64,000 bases of DNA from NCBI RefSeq assembly GCF_025950235.1, contig NZ_JAPDDT010000009.1:124001-188000 (forward strand), in the 5' to 3' direction. This document shows positions 26,932 to 35,704 of the stretch, piece by piece; the stretch's first letter is position 1; every line of letters begins with the position of its first letter. Origin of the DNA: Luteolibacter arcticus (GTDB lineage Bacteria; Verrucomicrobiota; Verrucomicrobiia; Verrucomicrobiales; Akkermansiaceae). The notes under the pieces are model-generated. The model was not told the DNA's origin. It did not search any database and saw only the letters and a program-made list of their open reading frames with translations. Made by a program: the position numbers and the translations under genes.

Positions 26932-27681
26932 ATGACCGAGTCCGCTCCCGCACGAATCTTCCCCGATCGTACCGAAGCCTGCCGCATTCTCGCAGCCGAA
27001 GTCGCCGAACTCGTCCGCTCGATCAACAACGCCGGCCGCCCCGCCGTGCTTGGTCTCGCGACCGGTCGCACCCCCCTGCCCTTCTACGCCGAACTGATCC
27101 GCCTGCATCAAGCCGGTGAACTCTCGTTCGCCAACGTGATTTCCTTCAATCTCGACGAGTATCTCGGCCTCTCGCACGGCCATCCGGAGAGCTACCGCAC
27201 CTTCATGGAGCGCGAGCTTTTCAGCCACGTCGACATGCGACCGGAGAACATCAACATCCCGAACGGCAATCCCGACGACATTTCGGCCCGTTGCGCCGCC
27301 TATGAAAAGGCGATCCGCGATGCTGGCGGCATCGACTTCCAGCTCCTCGGGATCGGCCGCACCGGTCACATCGGCTTCAATGAACCCGGTTCGCCCCGCG
27401 ACAGCCGGACCCGCCAGGTCGAGCTCGACCCGATCACCCGCGAAGATGCCGCGCCATCCTTCGGAGGGCTGGAGCACGTGCCCACCCACGCCATCTCGAT
27501 GGGCTGCGGCACCATCCTGGAGGCACGGAAAATCGCCCTGCTCGCCTGGGGCGACGGAAAAGCATCCATCGTGAAGGAAGCACTCACGGGCCCAATCACC
27601 GACCAGGTGAGTGCGTCGTTCCTGCAAGAACATCCCGACGCGACCTTCTACCTCGATGCCGAGGCGGGCTCCGAACTTTGA
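26932..27681 (+). CDS. nagB: Glucosamine-6-phosphate deaminase
   Basis: NagB converts glucosamine 6-phosphate to fructose 6-phosphate and ammonia. The 249-residue protein has the phosphate loop 'GLATGRTPLPFY', the substrate motif 'FNLDEYLGL' and the active-site block 'GIGRTGHIGFNEPGSP'. In E. coli NagB that block reads GNDGHIAFNEP; the Asp used for ring opening is replaced here by Thr. The same Thr occurs, as I recall, in Bacteroidota homologues, so this is a subgroup feature and activity is not excluded. 'HAISMGCGTILEARKI' closes the fold. It stands alone, divergent from mmsA. Confidence 0.88.
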   Translation: MTESAPARIFPDRTEACRILAAEVAELVRSINNAGRPAVLGLATGRTPLPFYAELIRLHQAGELSFANVISFNLDEYLGLSHGHPESYRTFMERELFSHVDMRPENINIPNGNPDDISARCAAYEKAIRDAGGIDFQLLGIGRTGHIGFNEPGSPRDSRTRQVELDPITREDAAPSFGGLEHVPTHAISMGCGTILEARKIALLAWGDGKASIVKEALTGPITDQVSASFLQEHPDATFYLDAEAGSEL

Positions 27682-27717
27682 TTTGACGGGCTTCGGGTTC
27701 GATTCAGGGTCGGAACT

Positions 27718-28023
27718 ATGAATCCTTTCCAGTCGCTCGCGGTCGTCGCCAGTGTAGTCGCGCTTTCTTCCTGCATTCCGCCCGGACCCGGTTACCCGCC
27801 GCCGGTCCACGGCCCGCCGCCAATTCCCGGTCCCCCGCTCCCCGGTGGGGGACTTCAGGCGCAACGCGACCAAGCCTACCAACAAGGCTGGGGCTTCGGC
27901 CGCAAGGACGCGCTCCAAGGCCGGCAAGCGAACTACCTGCTCTACAACAACTACTACAGTGCGGCAACCAAGAAGGACTTCGCGGCGGGCTACATGAATG
28001 CCTATCGACGGTTCCGGCGCTAA
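27718..28023 (+). CDS. Small Pro/Gly-rich lipoprotein
   Basis: The 101-residue protein has a signal sequence ending in the lipobox 'LSSC' (Cys at residue 19), a Pro-rich stretch ('PPGPGYPPPVHGPPPIPG'), and a C-terminal part with 'QQGWGFGRKDALQGR' and 'AAGYMNAYRRFRR'. The G-x2-G-x2-D pattern in this part resembles short helical repeats in envelope proteins. It is probably anchored in the outer or inner membrane. I recognise no function. It follows nagB by 36 bases on the same strand. Confidence 0.7.
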   Translation: MNPFQSLAVVASVVALSSCIPPGPGYPPPVHGPPPIPGPPLPGGGLQAQRDQAYQQGWGFGRKDALQGRQANYLLYNNYYSAATKKDFAAGYMNAYRRFRR

Positions 28024-28036
28024 AACGGAAGTCGCT

Positions 28037-28285
28037 TCAGAAGGGTCCCGGCGGAAAGTAAACCGCCGCTCCACGGTCCCGATCCCGACGCCGCTGTTCC
28101 TCGCGCTCGCGGTCTTCCTTTTCTTTTGCCACGGCACGGCGGGCATCGATGTCGCGAATCTCGGCTTTCATTTCGTCCACCTCGTGGTCGGAGAGGCGCA
28201 CCTCCTCCGGGAGCAATCCTCCGCAATACCCGCAGCGGGCGTGCTGGCGGCTGTAGAGCAGGCGCTGGCAATGGGGGCAGTTCAT
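28037..28285 (-). CDS. Small zinc-ribbon protein
   Basis: The 82-residue protein begins 'MNCPHCQRLLY' and has a second knuckle 'CGYCGGLLP', giving four Cys in two CxxC pairs that would bind one zinc. The rest is a charged helix with alternating Glu/Arg/Asp ('KEDREREEQRRRDRDRG'). It is cytosolic, and the function is unknown. It is convergent with the lipoprotein gene and divergent from the lipid kinase gene, so it is a single-gene unit. Confidence 0.65.
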   Translation of the reverse strand: MNCPHCQRLLYSRQHARCGYCGGLLPEEVRLSDHEVDEMKAEIRDIDARRAVAKEKEDREREEQRRRDRDRGAAVYFPPGPF

Positions 28286-28407
28286 CGCAAAGGGAGCTAC
28301 GGGGGGAAGCCGGCCCTTCTGTCTTCCCGCGACCTACCGGCCCGTTTCGCGGCATGCGACACCATTTGGGGTTTGGCATTTGGCCGCGCCCGGCTTCCAT
28401 TCGGGGC

Positions 28408-29370
28408 GTGAAGGGACCTCACCGGTATCCGCTCATTTTCAACCCCAAGGCACGCAGTCAAAAAGGCAGGCGGGCGCTTGGCTTTTTGATGGATCACGCG
28501 ACTCGCTTCGCGCTCTACGCCACGAGCAGCGCCGAGGAGGCCCGCGATCTTGCCGCTGCCTTCGCCCGCAATGGCGAGCCGGTGGTCATCGCGGCGGGCG
28601 GCGATGGCACGCTGAACGCCGTGGTTCAGGGACTCTCCGGTTCGCAGACCGCGCTCGGCGTATTGCCCGCCGGCACCATGAATGTCTTCGCCCGCGAACT
28701 CGGCATTCCCTTCGACAACCTCTCCCGCGCCTTCGAGGTGATCGAAGAGGGGCGAGTACGGGAGATCGACCTTTTCGAGGCGAATGGCATCCCCTTCGTG
28801 CAGATGGCCGGCGTCGGCTTCGACGCAATGGTCATCGAGGAAACCACGTGGGAGAGCAAGAAGGTGCTCGGTCCCCTCGCCTACCTGCTGGCCGCGGTGA
28901 AGGTGCTCGGGGAAACCCCGCCGCGGATGCTGGTGACTTGCGATGACGGCACGCAGGAAGAAGGCGTGGCTGTCCTGGCGGGCAATGGCTCGCTCTACGG
29001 CGGCCAATTCAAGCTCTTCCACAAGGCCGACAATCGCGACAGCATGCTCGACGTGCTGGTCTTCAAGGAGGCCGGCTACAGGCTGGTGCTCGACTCGCTG
29101 CGCGGGCTCGCACTCGGCGACTTGGAACACGCGGGCTCCACCGTCAGCTACCTGCAAGCCCATGCGCTGCGCGTGACCGCCGACCGCGAGGTGCCCGTCC
29201 AGGTCGACGGGGAATTGATGGGGCGTTGTACTGAGGTGGCCTTCACCAATCAGGACCCCGGCCGCCTGAGGGTGCTTGCACCCGAAGAACCGATCGGCAG
29301 CCGTTTCGCGGAAGCGGTCAAGGCGATGGTCTCGTGGACGAAATGGAAACCCCAGGAGCAGAAGGTGTGA
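28408..29370 (+). CDS. Diacylglycerol/lipid kinase family protein
   Basis: The 320-residue protein has the DAGK catalytic domain: 'PLIFNPKARSQKGRRAL', the nucleotide loop 'VIAAGGDGTLNAVVQGL' and 'LGVLPAGTMNVFARELGIP'. The C-terminal beta domain includes 'QMAGVGFDAMVIEETTWESK' and ends with 'VPVQVDGELMGR'. Such kinases phosphorylate diacylglycerol, sphingosine or related lipids at the membrane with ATP. The longest frame starts at 28126 inside other genes; the GTG at 28408 fits the family N-terminus. Its stop overlaps the next gene by 4 bases. Confidence 0.88.
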   Translation: MKGPHRYPLIFNPKARSQKGRRALGFLMDHATRFALYATSSAEEARDLAAAFARNGEPVVIAAGGDGTLNAVVQGLSGSQTALGVLPAGTMNVFARELGIPFDNLSRAFEVIEEGRVREIDLFEANGIPFVQMAGVGFDAMVIEETTWESKKVLGPLAYLLAAVKVLGETPPRMLVTCDDGTQEEGVAVLAGNGSLYGGQFKLFHKADNRDSMLDVLVFKEAGYRLVLDSLRGLALGDLEHAGSTVSYLQAHALRVTADREVPVQVDGELMGRCTEVAFTNQDPGRLRVLAPEEPIGSRFAEAVKAMVSWTKWKPQEQKV

Positions 29371-30038
29371 GGGTTCCGCAAAAGCCATCGTGGAAACGCT
29401 GGCTGAAACGGATCGTCGTCACGGTGGCAGTGCTTTGCCTGCTGGCGGTGGCATTCGTGGCGTGGGCGAATTTCGCCGCGCTCCACGCCGGCCGTGGCGT
29501 GCTGTTCGACGACCTTTCGAAGGTTCCTGCGGGCAAGGTCGCGCTGGTGTTCGGCACCGACGACCGTTTCCAAGGCCGCGAAAACTTGTACTTCCGCTAC
29601 CGCATCGATGCGGCGGAAGCGTTATGGAAAGCGGGCAAGGTCCGGCTGATCCTCGTTTCCGGAGACAACAGCGAGAAATACTACAACGAGCCGGAGAAGA
29701 TGAAGGCGGCGCTCATCAAGCGCGGCATCCCGAAGGACCGGATCGTCTGCGACTATGCCGGCCTGCGGACCTTGGACTCCGTGGTGCGGGCGAAGGAGGT
29801 CTTCGGCCTCGACGACATGCTCTTCGTCTCGCAGCGCTTTCACAACGAACGTGCCGCCTACCTCGCCAAGGCGAATGGCATCACCTACTGCGGCTACAAT
29901 GCCCGCGACGTGGCCGGCCAAGGCGGACTGAAAACGAAGCTCCGCGAGGTCGGCGCGCGGGTGAAGATGTGGCTGGACGTGCGGGTGCTCGGAACCAGGC
30001 CGAAGCATCTGGGGGAGAAGATCCCCTTGCCGGAGTAG
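29367..30038 (+). CDS. SanA/YdcF-like membrane protein (DUF218)
   Basis: The 223-residue protein has one N-terminal transmembrane helix ('IVVTVAVLCLLAVAFVAW') and a periplasmic DUF218 domain: 'ALVFGTDDRFQGRENLYF', 'LILVSGDNSEKYYNE', 'IVCDYAGLRTLDSVVRA' and 'MLFVSQRFHNERAAYLA'. E. coli SanA with this layout helps exclude vancomycin at high temperature and is linked to envelope synthesis. The start is decided by an AGGAG at 29354-29358, 8 bases before GTG at 29367, which overlaps the upstream TGA (GTGTGA). The longer ATG starts at 29334 and 29343 lie before that site. Confidence 0.88.
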   Translation: MRVPQKPSWKRWLKRIVVTVAVLCLLAVAFVAWANFAALHAGRGVLFDDLSKVPAGKVALVFGTDDRFQGRENLYFRYRIDAAEALWKAGKVRLILVSGDNSEKYYNEPEKMKAALIKRGIPKDRIVCDYAGLRTLDSVVRAKEVFGLDDMLFVSQRFHNERAAYLAKANGITYCGYNARDVAGQGGLKTKLREVGARVKMWLDVRVLGTRPKHLGEKIPLPE

Positions 30039-30066
30039 GGATTATCCCTGTCGCACACGCCGCACG

Positions 30067-30096
30067 AAAAAGGCCTCCCTTGCGGGAGGCCCTTTG
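30067..30096 (-). terminator. Bidirectional intrinsic terminator between converging genes
   Basis: GGCCTCCC (30072-30079) and GGGAGGCC (30084-30091) form an 8-bp stem with a 4-base loop. Read on the minus strand the stem is followed by TTTTTC, so it mainly ends the lipoprotein gene at 30119-32332. On the plus strand CTTT follows, giving weaker termination of the SanA-like gene. Confidence 0.8.
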
Positions 30097-30118
30097 GAAT
30101 CCGGAATGTGAGGGAACC

Positions 30119-32332
30119 TCAGCGGACCTTGAAGTGCACCGTACTGCGGAGTTTTCCGCCTTCGATGCGCTCGTTGAAGCTAATCTGGTCGAACTCCTCG
30201 AAGGCCGCGAGGCCCTTCTTGATGCGCGGGAGTTGCTCCTTGAATTCGGCGAACTTCTCGGGGCTGCCGAGAGCGGCTTCGCCGTTCTTCTCCATCAGCG
30301 TGACCCAGTCGCCGGTGAACTTCCGCAGCGTGTCGAAGTCCAGCTCCAGCCAAGCGCCCTTGCGCTCACCGGCTGCCTTTTCAGCCGACACGGCGAGATC
30401 GAGCGCCTGGGACTTCGAGGTGGACGCCACGAACCACTTGTCGCTGACCGTGACCGACGGCACGAAGTCGCCAAACGCACCCATCGAGAAGAACCAGGTG
30501 GTAAAGCCATCCTTCTCCGTGGGCATCGGCGTTTGCATCGGAATGTCCTCGCCCGCCAGTTCGCTCGCCGTCTTGAAGATGTTCTTCAGCGAACCCTCCA
30601 TCTTGCCCCACGAGTCCTTGAGCTTAGCGCGATCGGTGACTGGCGAAACTGCGGATGCACGGAGGAAACGGCCGCCATCGACCAGCTCCTGAGGCACGCC
30701 GGGGAATGGCGGCATCTTGCCCTTGAGGTCCACCACCAGGGCGGTTTCCTTGCCAAGGCCGGAGTTGGCTGTCGAAAGCGCGTCCCACATCGCGATGGTG
30801 TCGGCGCGGAACTTCTCGTTGAAGAGCACGAAGCCTTGCTGGAATTGTGCGAACTCCTCCGAGTCCTCCACCTTCAGTCCGGCCACCTTTTCGGCCACGG
30901 AGTAAGCGGTCTCCACGAGCGCTTCGCCATATTCGCCGGCGCGCTTCGAGTATTCGGCATCGGCCACCCAATTGCCGAAGAGCAGCACATCATCGCTGGA
31001 GCCGAGATTCGCAAGCTGGTGAGCGGCGGTGTGATCGGCCGCGCCGCGATTGACGCCGCCGAAGAACTCGAACTTCACGCCCTGATCCTGCACCACCAGC
31101 CCGCCGATGGTATCGGCCTTGGCCAGGCCGAGCAGCGCGTCTTCCTTCTCTCCCACCAGCTCGAGCAGCGAAGCCAGCTCGCGGGTGTCGCCCAGGCCCT
31201 CGGCACCGGCCAGACCGTCACGGATGCCGAGCGCCATGTCCTTCAGGCTGCCGGCGATGCCGGACTTCACCACGCCTTGGTCACCGTAAAGGAACCCGGC
31301 CAGCTTCTTGCCTTGATAGCCATCCACAAAGGAAATCGCCTCATTGGCCGCAAGCGAGTCCTCGACCTTTTCCACCAGCGGACAGGCTTCCTCGCTATCG
31401 CCCACGAAGATCATCAGATAGTCTTCGAGCGCTCCTTGGGCAATCGACAGATTCTTCGTCTTGACCGCGGCGATCAAGCGATCCACGTCGGCAGGTTCGA
31501 GGGTCTGCTCTAGGTCTGCGCGACTGGCCTGCATCTGCTCCGCAAAGAAGCTGCCGGCGAGCTTGTAGCCCTTGAAGGTGACTCCGCCCTTGGTGAATTC
31601 CAGTGGCTTGGCGCCTTCGCCGAGCATGCCCGGCAGCCCTTCCAGACCGGAGGTGAGCTGCTCCTGCGCCATCGCCAGCGCCTCGGCGTCCTGCGCCTTC
31701 ACCCCGATCAGCGTCGGCGGCATGGCGGCGGCTTCGATCAGCGCCATCTCCTTGCCGATCTCCTTGGCCATCGTCATCATCGCCTCCTGACTGGCTGTAT
31801 CCAGGCCGGAGAAGTCGCCGTCCTTGGCACCGGCGGCGAAGGCCTGCGTCAGCACGCGCATCTGGTAGTAATTGCTGCGCTGGCTGAGTTTCATCAGGTT
31901 CGAGAGCTGCGGGGCGGTGCCCTTGCCGGTCGCGAGGAAAATTTCTTGGCCGAGGAACTTGCCGGCCTCGGCCGCGCCTTCGGCCATTTCCTCCTCGATG
32001 TCCGTGCCATCCTCTTCCTTCGCCATCTCGCGGATGAACTCCCAGGTCTTGAGCGACTTCAGGCGTTTGACGATGTCCTTGCCGTCGTAGAGGGCCATCA
32101 CGCTCTCCGTATCCTTGGAAAGGTGGCCGACGATGCCGAGCATGGCCTTCCGCTCGCCGGGCGTCAGGGCCTTCACCACTGGAGCAGGCGGGGTCTCGGC
32201 GGGCGTCGCTGCCGGAGTCTTGGCGACTTCTCCGGGGGCCGCCGGCGCGGATTGCTGCTCCTTCTTCTCGCAGGCACCGAGGACGAGTGCCGAGACGGGA
32301 AGAACGGTAAACCAAGGGCGGAATGCTTTCAT
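30119..32332 (-). CDS. Large predicted lipoprotein of unknown function
   Basis: The 737-residue protein begins with a signal peptide and lipobox 'ALVLGAC' (Cys at 21) followed by 'EKKEQ', then an Ala/Pro/Thr linker (about 25-55). The remainder is mainly helical with repeated Glu/Lys/Ala-rich segments such as 'EEEMAEGAAEAGKFLGQEIF' and no transmembrane helix or cysteine motif. No enzyme signature is recognisable. It is probably a surface or periplasmic lipoprotein specific to this phylum. It is a single-gene unit ending in the terminator at 30067-30096, divergent from the MFS transporter gene. Confidence 0.7.
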   Translation of the reverse strand: MKAFRPWFTVLPVSALVLGACEKKEQQSAPAAPGEVAKTPAATPAETPPAPVVKALTPGERKAMLGIVGHLSKDTESVMALYDGKDIVKRLKSLKTWEFIREMAKEEDGTDIEEEMAEGAAEAGKFLGQEIFLATGKGTAPQLSNLMKLSQRSNYYQMRVLTQAFAAGAKDGDFSGLDTASQEAMMTMAKEIGKEMALIEAAAMPPTLIGVKAQDAEALAMAQEQLTSGLEGLPGMLGEGAKPLEFTKGGVTFKGYKLAGSFFAEQMQASRADLEQTLEPADVDRLIAAVKTKNLSIAQGALEDYLMIFVGDSEEACPLVEKVEDSLAANEAISFVDGYQGKKLAGFLYGDQGVVKSGIAGSLKDMALGIRDGLAGAEGLGDTRELASLLELVGEKEDALLGLAKADTIGGLVVQDQGVKFEFFGGVNRGAADHTAAHQLANLGSSDDVLLFGNWVADAEYSKRAGEYGEALVETAYSVAEKVAGLKVEDSEEFAQFQQGFVLFNEKFRADTIAMWDALSTANSGLGKETALVVDLKGKMPPFPGVPQELVDGGRFLRASAVSPVTDRAKLKDSWGKMEGSLKNIFKTASELAGEDIPMQTPMPTEKDGFTTWFFSMGAFGDFVPSVTVSDKWFVASTSKSQALDLAVSAEKAAGERKGAWLELDFDTLRKFTGDWVTLMEKNGEAALGSPEKFAEFKEQLPRIKKGLAAFEEFDQISFNERIEGGKLRSTVHFKVR

Positions 32333-32369
32333 TGCTTGCGAACGCTACGGAAAACCACGGACCCGGGGC

Positions 32370-32471
32370 AATTCCAAACCGGAACAGGTTTGGGAATTAA
32401 ACCGGGTCGTTAGATCCAACATTCCTAGGTCGGGGAGGATTCCTGCCGGACTTTCCCGCCGGCAGGAATCC
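32370..32471. promoter_or_regulatory. Two palindromes in the divergent region before the MFS transporter gene
   Basis: AATTCCAAACC (32370-32380) pairs with GGTTTGGGAATT (32387-32398, one extra base). GGATTCCTGCCGG (32437-32449) pairs perfectly over 13 bp with CCGGCAGGAATCC (32459-32471), with no T-run after either. They lie between the lipoprotein gene and the transporter gene. They could be operators, or an mRNA hairpin in the leader of the transporter. Confidence 0.4.
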
Positions 32472-32518
32472 GCCACGCTCCAGTCCAAGCTGGGGATCCC
32501 CCCTTTCCCCGGAAACCC

Positions 32519-33817
32519 ATGTCTGAAAAACCCCGCCTCTCGTTCTGGCAGATCTGGAACATGTCCTTCGGCTTCTTCGGCATCCAGTTCGGCTGGGGCC
32601 TGCAGATGGGCAATATGTCCGCGATCTATGAGTATCTAGGCGCCAAGGAAAGCGAACTGCCCCTTCTGTGGCTGGCCGCCCCGCTCACCGGGCTCATCGT
32701 CCAGCCCATCATCGGCGCGATGTCCGACCGCACCTGGCACCCGTTTTGGGGCCGGCGGCGGCCGTATTTCCTCGTGGGAGCCATCCTGTCGTCGCTCGCC
32801 CTGTTCCTGATGCCCCACTCCGGCGCGCTTTGGATGGCGGCGGGGCTGCTGTGGGTCCTCGACGCCTCGGTGAATATCAGCATGGAGCCGTTCCGGGCGT
32901 TCGTCGCCGATTTGCTGCCGCACCAGCAGCGCACCGTGGGCTTCGCCATGCAGTCGGTCTTCATCGGGGCCGGCGCGGTGATCGCCTCGAAGCTCCCCGG
33001 CTGGCTGCGCGACCATGGCGGGGTCAGCGCCGTCACCGGAGCCGGGCAGCCGATCCCCCAGACCGTGCACGTCGCCTTTGCCGTCGGCGCGGTCGTGTTC
33101 CTGCTGGCCGTGCTGTGGACCGTCTTCACCACCAAGGAGCATCCGCCCTCGCCCGACGAAAAACCACCGGAGCACTCGGGCATGCATGAGATCCTCTCGG
33201 CGCTCAAGCAGATGCCCGCTCGGATGAAGCAGCTCGCCGTGGTCCAGTTCTTCACTTGGATGGGCCTCTTCTGCATGTGGATCTTTTTCAGCGTGGCCGT
33301 CGCGAGGAATGTCCTCGGTGCCACCGACACGAATTCCCAGCTCTACAAGGACGGCATCGACCTCGCGAACAACTGCTTCGCGGTCTACAACCTCGTCGCC
33401 TTCTTCGCCGCCATGGGCTTCCTGTGGCTCGGCCGGGTCTGCTCGGCCAAGCGCATCCATTTCGTCTCGCTGCTGCTCGGCGGCCTCGGGCTGGCCTCGG
33501 CCGGCGTCGTGAAGGATCACGCCGTGCTCCAATGGGTCTGCTTCAGCGGCATTGGCATCGCCTGGGCGTCCATCCTCTCGATGCCCTACGCGATGCTTTC
33601 CTCCGCCCTGCCGGCGAACCGGATGGGCGTTTACATGGGCATCTTCAACTTCTTCATCGTGATCCCGCAGATCCTCGTCGCCATCGTGCTCAGCCGGGTG
33701 ATGGAGCATTTCGAAGGCTTCAACCGCCTGTCTGCCGTGGTGCTCGGCGGCATCTGCCTGCTCATCGCCGCCGCCTTCACGCTGATGGTGAAAGACGACC
33801 AACCCGCCACCCCATGA
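32519..33817 (+). CDS. MFS sugar transporter, SLC45/GPH-like
   Basis: The 432-residue protein has 12 predicted helices. It opens with 'SFGFFGIQFGWGLQMGNMS', the pattern of the SLC45-like sucrose/maltose symporters, and 'PIIGAMSDRTWHPFWGRRRP' is the conserved loop between helices 2 and 3. 'YAMLSSALPANRMGVYMGIF' lies in the second half. It would import a disaccharide or glucan fragment with a cation. The secreted GH13 gene starts 4 bases after its stop, so both form an operon, and maltose or a related alpha-glucoside is the likely substrate. Confidence 0.88.
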   Translation: MSEKPRLSFWQIWNMSFGFFGIQFGWGLQMGNMSAIYEYLGAKESELPLLWLAAPLTGLIVQPIIGAMSDRTWHPFWGRRRPYFLVGAILSSLALFLMPHSGALWMAAGLLWVLDASVNISMEPFRAFVADLLPHQQRTVGFAMQSVFIGAGAVIASKLPGWLRDHGGVSAVTGAGQPIPQTVHVAFAVGAVVFLLAVLWTVFTTKEHPPSPDEKPPEHSGMHEILSALKQMPARMKQLAVVQFFTWMGLFCMWIFFSVAVARNVLGATDTNSQLYKDGIDLANNCFAVYNLVAFFAAMGFLWLGRVCSAKRIHFVSLLLGGLGLASAGVVKDHAVLQWVCFSGIGIAWASILSMPYAMLSSALPANRMGVYMGIFNFFIVIPQILVAIVLSRVMEHFEGFNRLSAVVLGGICLLIAAAFTLMVKDDQPATP

Positions 33818-33821
33818 CGCG

Positions 33822-35666
33822 ATGAAGTTTGTGGCCAGCCTCCTGCTCTGTTTGACTGCTTCCGCAATGAATGCCGCCGAGCGACCCGTGATCTATCAGC
33901 TCCTGCCGCGGCTGTTCGGCAACACCTCCGAGACCCGCAAGACCAATGGCACGCTGGCGGAGAACGGCTGCGGGAAATTCAAGGATATCGATGCGGTCGC
34001 GCTGCGTTCGCTCAAGGACATGGGCTTCACCCACCTGTGGCTGACCGGCGTGCTGGAGCAAGCGAGCGGTACTGCCTATCCCAACCGCCCGGCCGATGCT
34101 CCGGACATCCTCAAGGGAATCGCCGGCAGTCCCTACGCCATCAAGGACTACTTCGACGTGTGCCCCGACTACGCGGTCAACCCGGCGAAGCGGCTGGATG
34201 AGTTCAAGCAATTGCTCGACCGCTGCCGGGAACATGGGCTGAAAGTCATCATCGACTTCGTGCCGAACCACGTCGCCCGCTCCTATGACTCGGACGTGAA
34301 GCCGGAGCACTCGTTCGGCAAGGGCGACGACACCACGGCCTTCTTCACCCGCGACAACCATTTCTACTACCTCCGTAGTAGCGACGCGGGCGGCGGCCCG
34401 CCGTTGAAACTGCCAACGGCGGACATGCCCGGCTGCACCGGCCGCTTCGCGCCGGAGACCGACTTTGGCAGGGTCACGGGAAACAACGTGATCTCATGGT
34501 CGCCTTCCATCAACGACTGGTACGAGACCGTGAAGCTGAACTACGGCCACGATTTCACCACCGGCCGCAATACCACCCACCTTCCCGGCCCCGAGTCCGA
34601 ACCGGCGGACGTGCCGAAGACCTGGCGCACCATGGACGCCATCCTCGCTTACTGGCAGGAGATGGGCGTGGACGGCTTCCGGGCCGACATGGCGCACATG
34701 ATCCCGATGGAATTCTGGCGCTGGTCCATCAAGCGCGCCCGCGATCGCGAGGCCGGCGTCTTCTTCTCCGCCGAGGCCTACGACAACGACCCCGCCAAGC
34801 TCACCGACGGCCACGTGCTCGACGAACTCCTCAAGTCCGGCTTCGACGCCGTCTATGACGACCCCGTCTATGACGTGCTCGAAGGCCTCTACGACTCCGG
34901 CAAGTGGGCCAACGACCTCGACACCCTCACCTTCACCGGCGAGCGCTTCCACCGCTCGCTGCGCTACGCCGAGAACCACGACGAGGTCCGCCTCGCCAGC
35001 CCCAAGGAGTGGGGCGGCCTCGGCATGCACGTCGGCCGGCCGGTGAGTGCCGTCCTCTTCGGCATGGGCCGCGGCCCGCTGATGCTCTACTCCGGCCAGG
35101 AAGTCGGCGAACCCGCCGCCGGCCAAGAAGGCTTCGGCGGCGACGACGCCCGCACCACCATCTTCGACTACTGGTCGATGCCGGAGTTCACGAAATGGTC
35201 TAACAGCGGCAAGTTCGACGGCGGCCGCCTGAGCGAGGAGCAAAAGGCCCTGCGGGCATGGTACGGCAAACTCATCCGCCTCATGCACGAACCCGCCTTC
35301 ACCAAAGGCGAGTTCTACGGCCTCAACCACGCCAACAACGAAAACGCGCACTTCGGCCGCCTCGACGGCGAAACCGCCAGCGGCCACTGGCTCTACGCCT
35401 ACCTGCGCCAAGACAAGACCAGCGGCCAAGCCTTCCTCGTCGTCGCGAATTTCCACGGCTCTCAAGCCATCGAAGGCGCGAAGCTACGCCTGCCGGAAAA
35501 CGCCGTGGAGTGGCTGGATAAAAAGGACGCTAGGACGCTGCAGTTCACGGACCGTCTCGCTTCCGATTGGTCTGTCAAAAGCCCTGTCGCTCCCCTCGCC
35601 GGTGAAGGCGTTGCCCTTCCGAAACTCCCGCCACTCAGCGCGCTGGTGATCGAAGTCGCGCCCTGA
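33822..35666 (+). CDS. Secreted GH13 alpha-amylase family glycosidase
   Basis: The 614-residue protein has a signal peptide ('VASLLLCLTASAMNA', cleavage near 19) and the GH13 (beta/alpha)8 barrel. 'IIDFVPNHVA' is conserved region I, 'VDGFRADMAHM' holds the nucleophile D289, 'VFFSAEAYDND' holds the acid/base E318, and 'RYAENHDEVRLA' holds D387. All three catalytic residues are present. A C-terminal beta-sandwich follows after about residue 530 ('AFLVVANFHGSQAI'). The enzyme hydrolyses or transfers alpha-glucosidic bonds outside the cytoplasm, and its sugar would enter by the MFS transporter encoded 4 bases upstream. Confidence 0.92.
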   Translation: MKFVASLLLCLTASAMNAAERPVIYQLLPRLFGNTSETRKTNGTLAENGCGKFKDIDAVALRSLKDMGFTHLWLTGVLEQASGTAYPNRPADAPDILKGIAGSPYAIKDYFDVCPDYAVNPAKRLDEFKQLLDRCREHGLKVIIDFVPNHVARSYDSDVKPEHSFGKGDDTTAFFTRDNHFYYLRSSDAGGGPPLKLPTADMPGCTGRFAPETDFGRVTGNNVISWSPSINDWYETVKLNYGHDFTTGRNTTHLPGPESEPADVPKTWRTMDAILAYWQEMGVDGFRADMAHMIPMEFWRWSIKRARDREAGVFFSAEAYDNDPAKLTDGHVLDELLKSGFDAVYDDPVYDVLEGLYDSGKWANDLDTLTFTGERFHRSLRYAENHDEVRLASPKEWGGLGMHVGRPVSAVLFGMGRGPLMLYSGQEVGEPAAGQEGFGGDDARTTIFDYWSMPEFTKWSNSGKFDGGRLSEEQKALRAWYGKLIRLMHEPAFTKGEFYGLNHANNENAHFGRLDGETASGHWLYAYLRQDKTSGQAFLVVANFHGSQAIEGAKLRLPENAVEWLDKKDARTLQFTDRLASDWSVKSPVAPLAGEGVALPKLPPLSALVIEVAP

Positions 35667-35704
35667 ACGCAAACCGCCCTCGGAGAGTGCGGACCACTTT
35701 CTAT

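Noticed and set aside
27694..27707. GGGTTCGATTC, resembling a tRNA T-loop
   Set aside because: No acceptor or anticodon stems can be built around it in the 36-base spacer; it is chance.
25786..28146. 786-residue minus-strand reading frame
   Set aside because: It runs across mmsA, the spacer and nagB in the wrong frame. Its protein is low-complexity with no domain, whereas the overlapped genes carry clear catalytic motifs.
29276..31513. 745-residue plus-strand reading frame
   Set aside because: Antisense to the lipoprotein gene and overlapping the SanA-like gene. It is Arg/His/Leu-rich, as expected for a shadow of GC-rich coding DNA.
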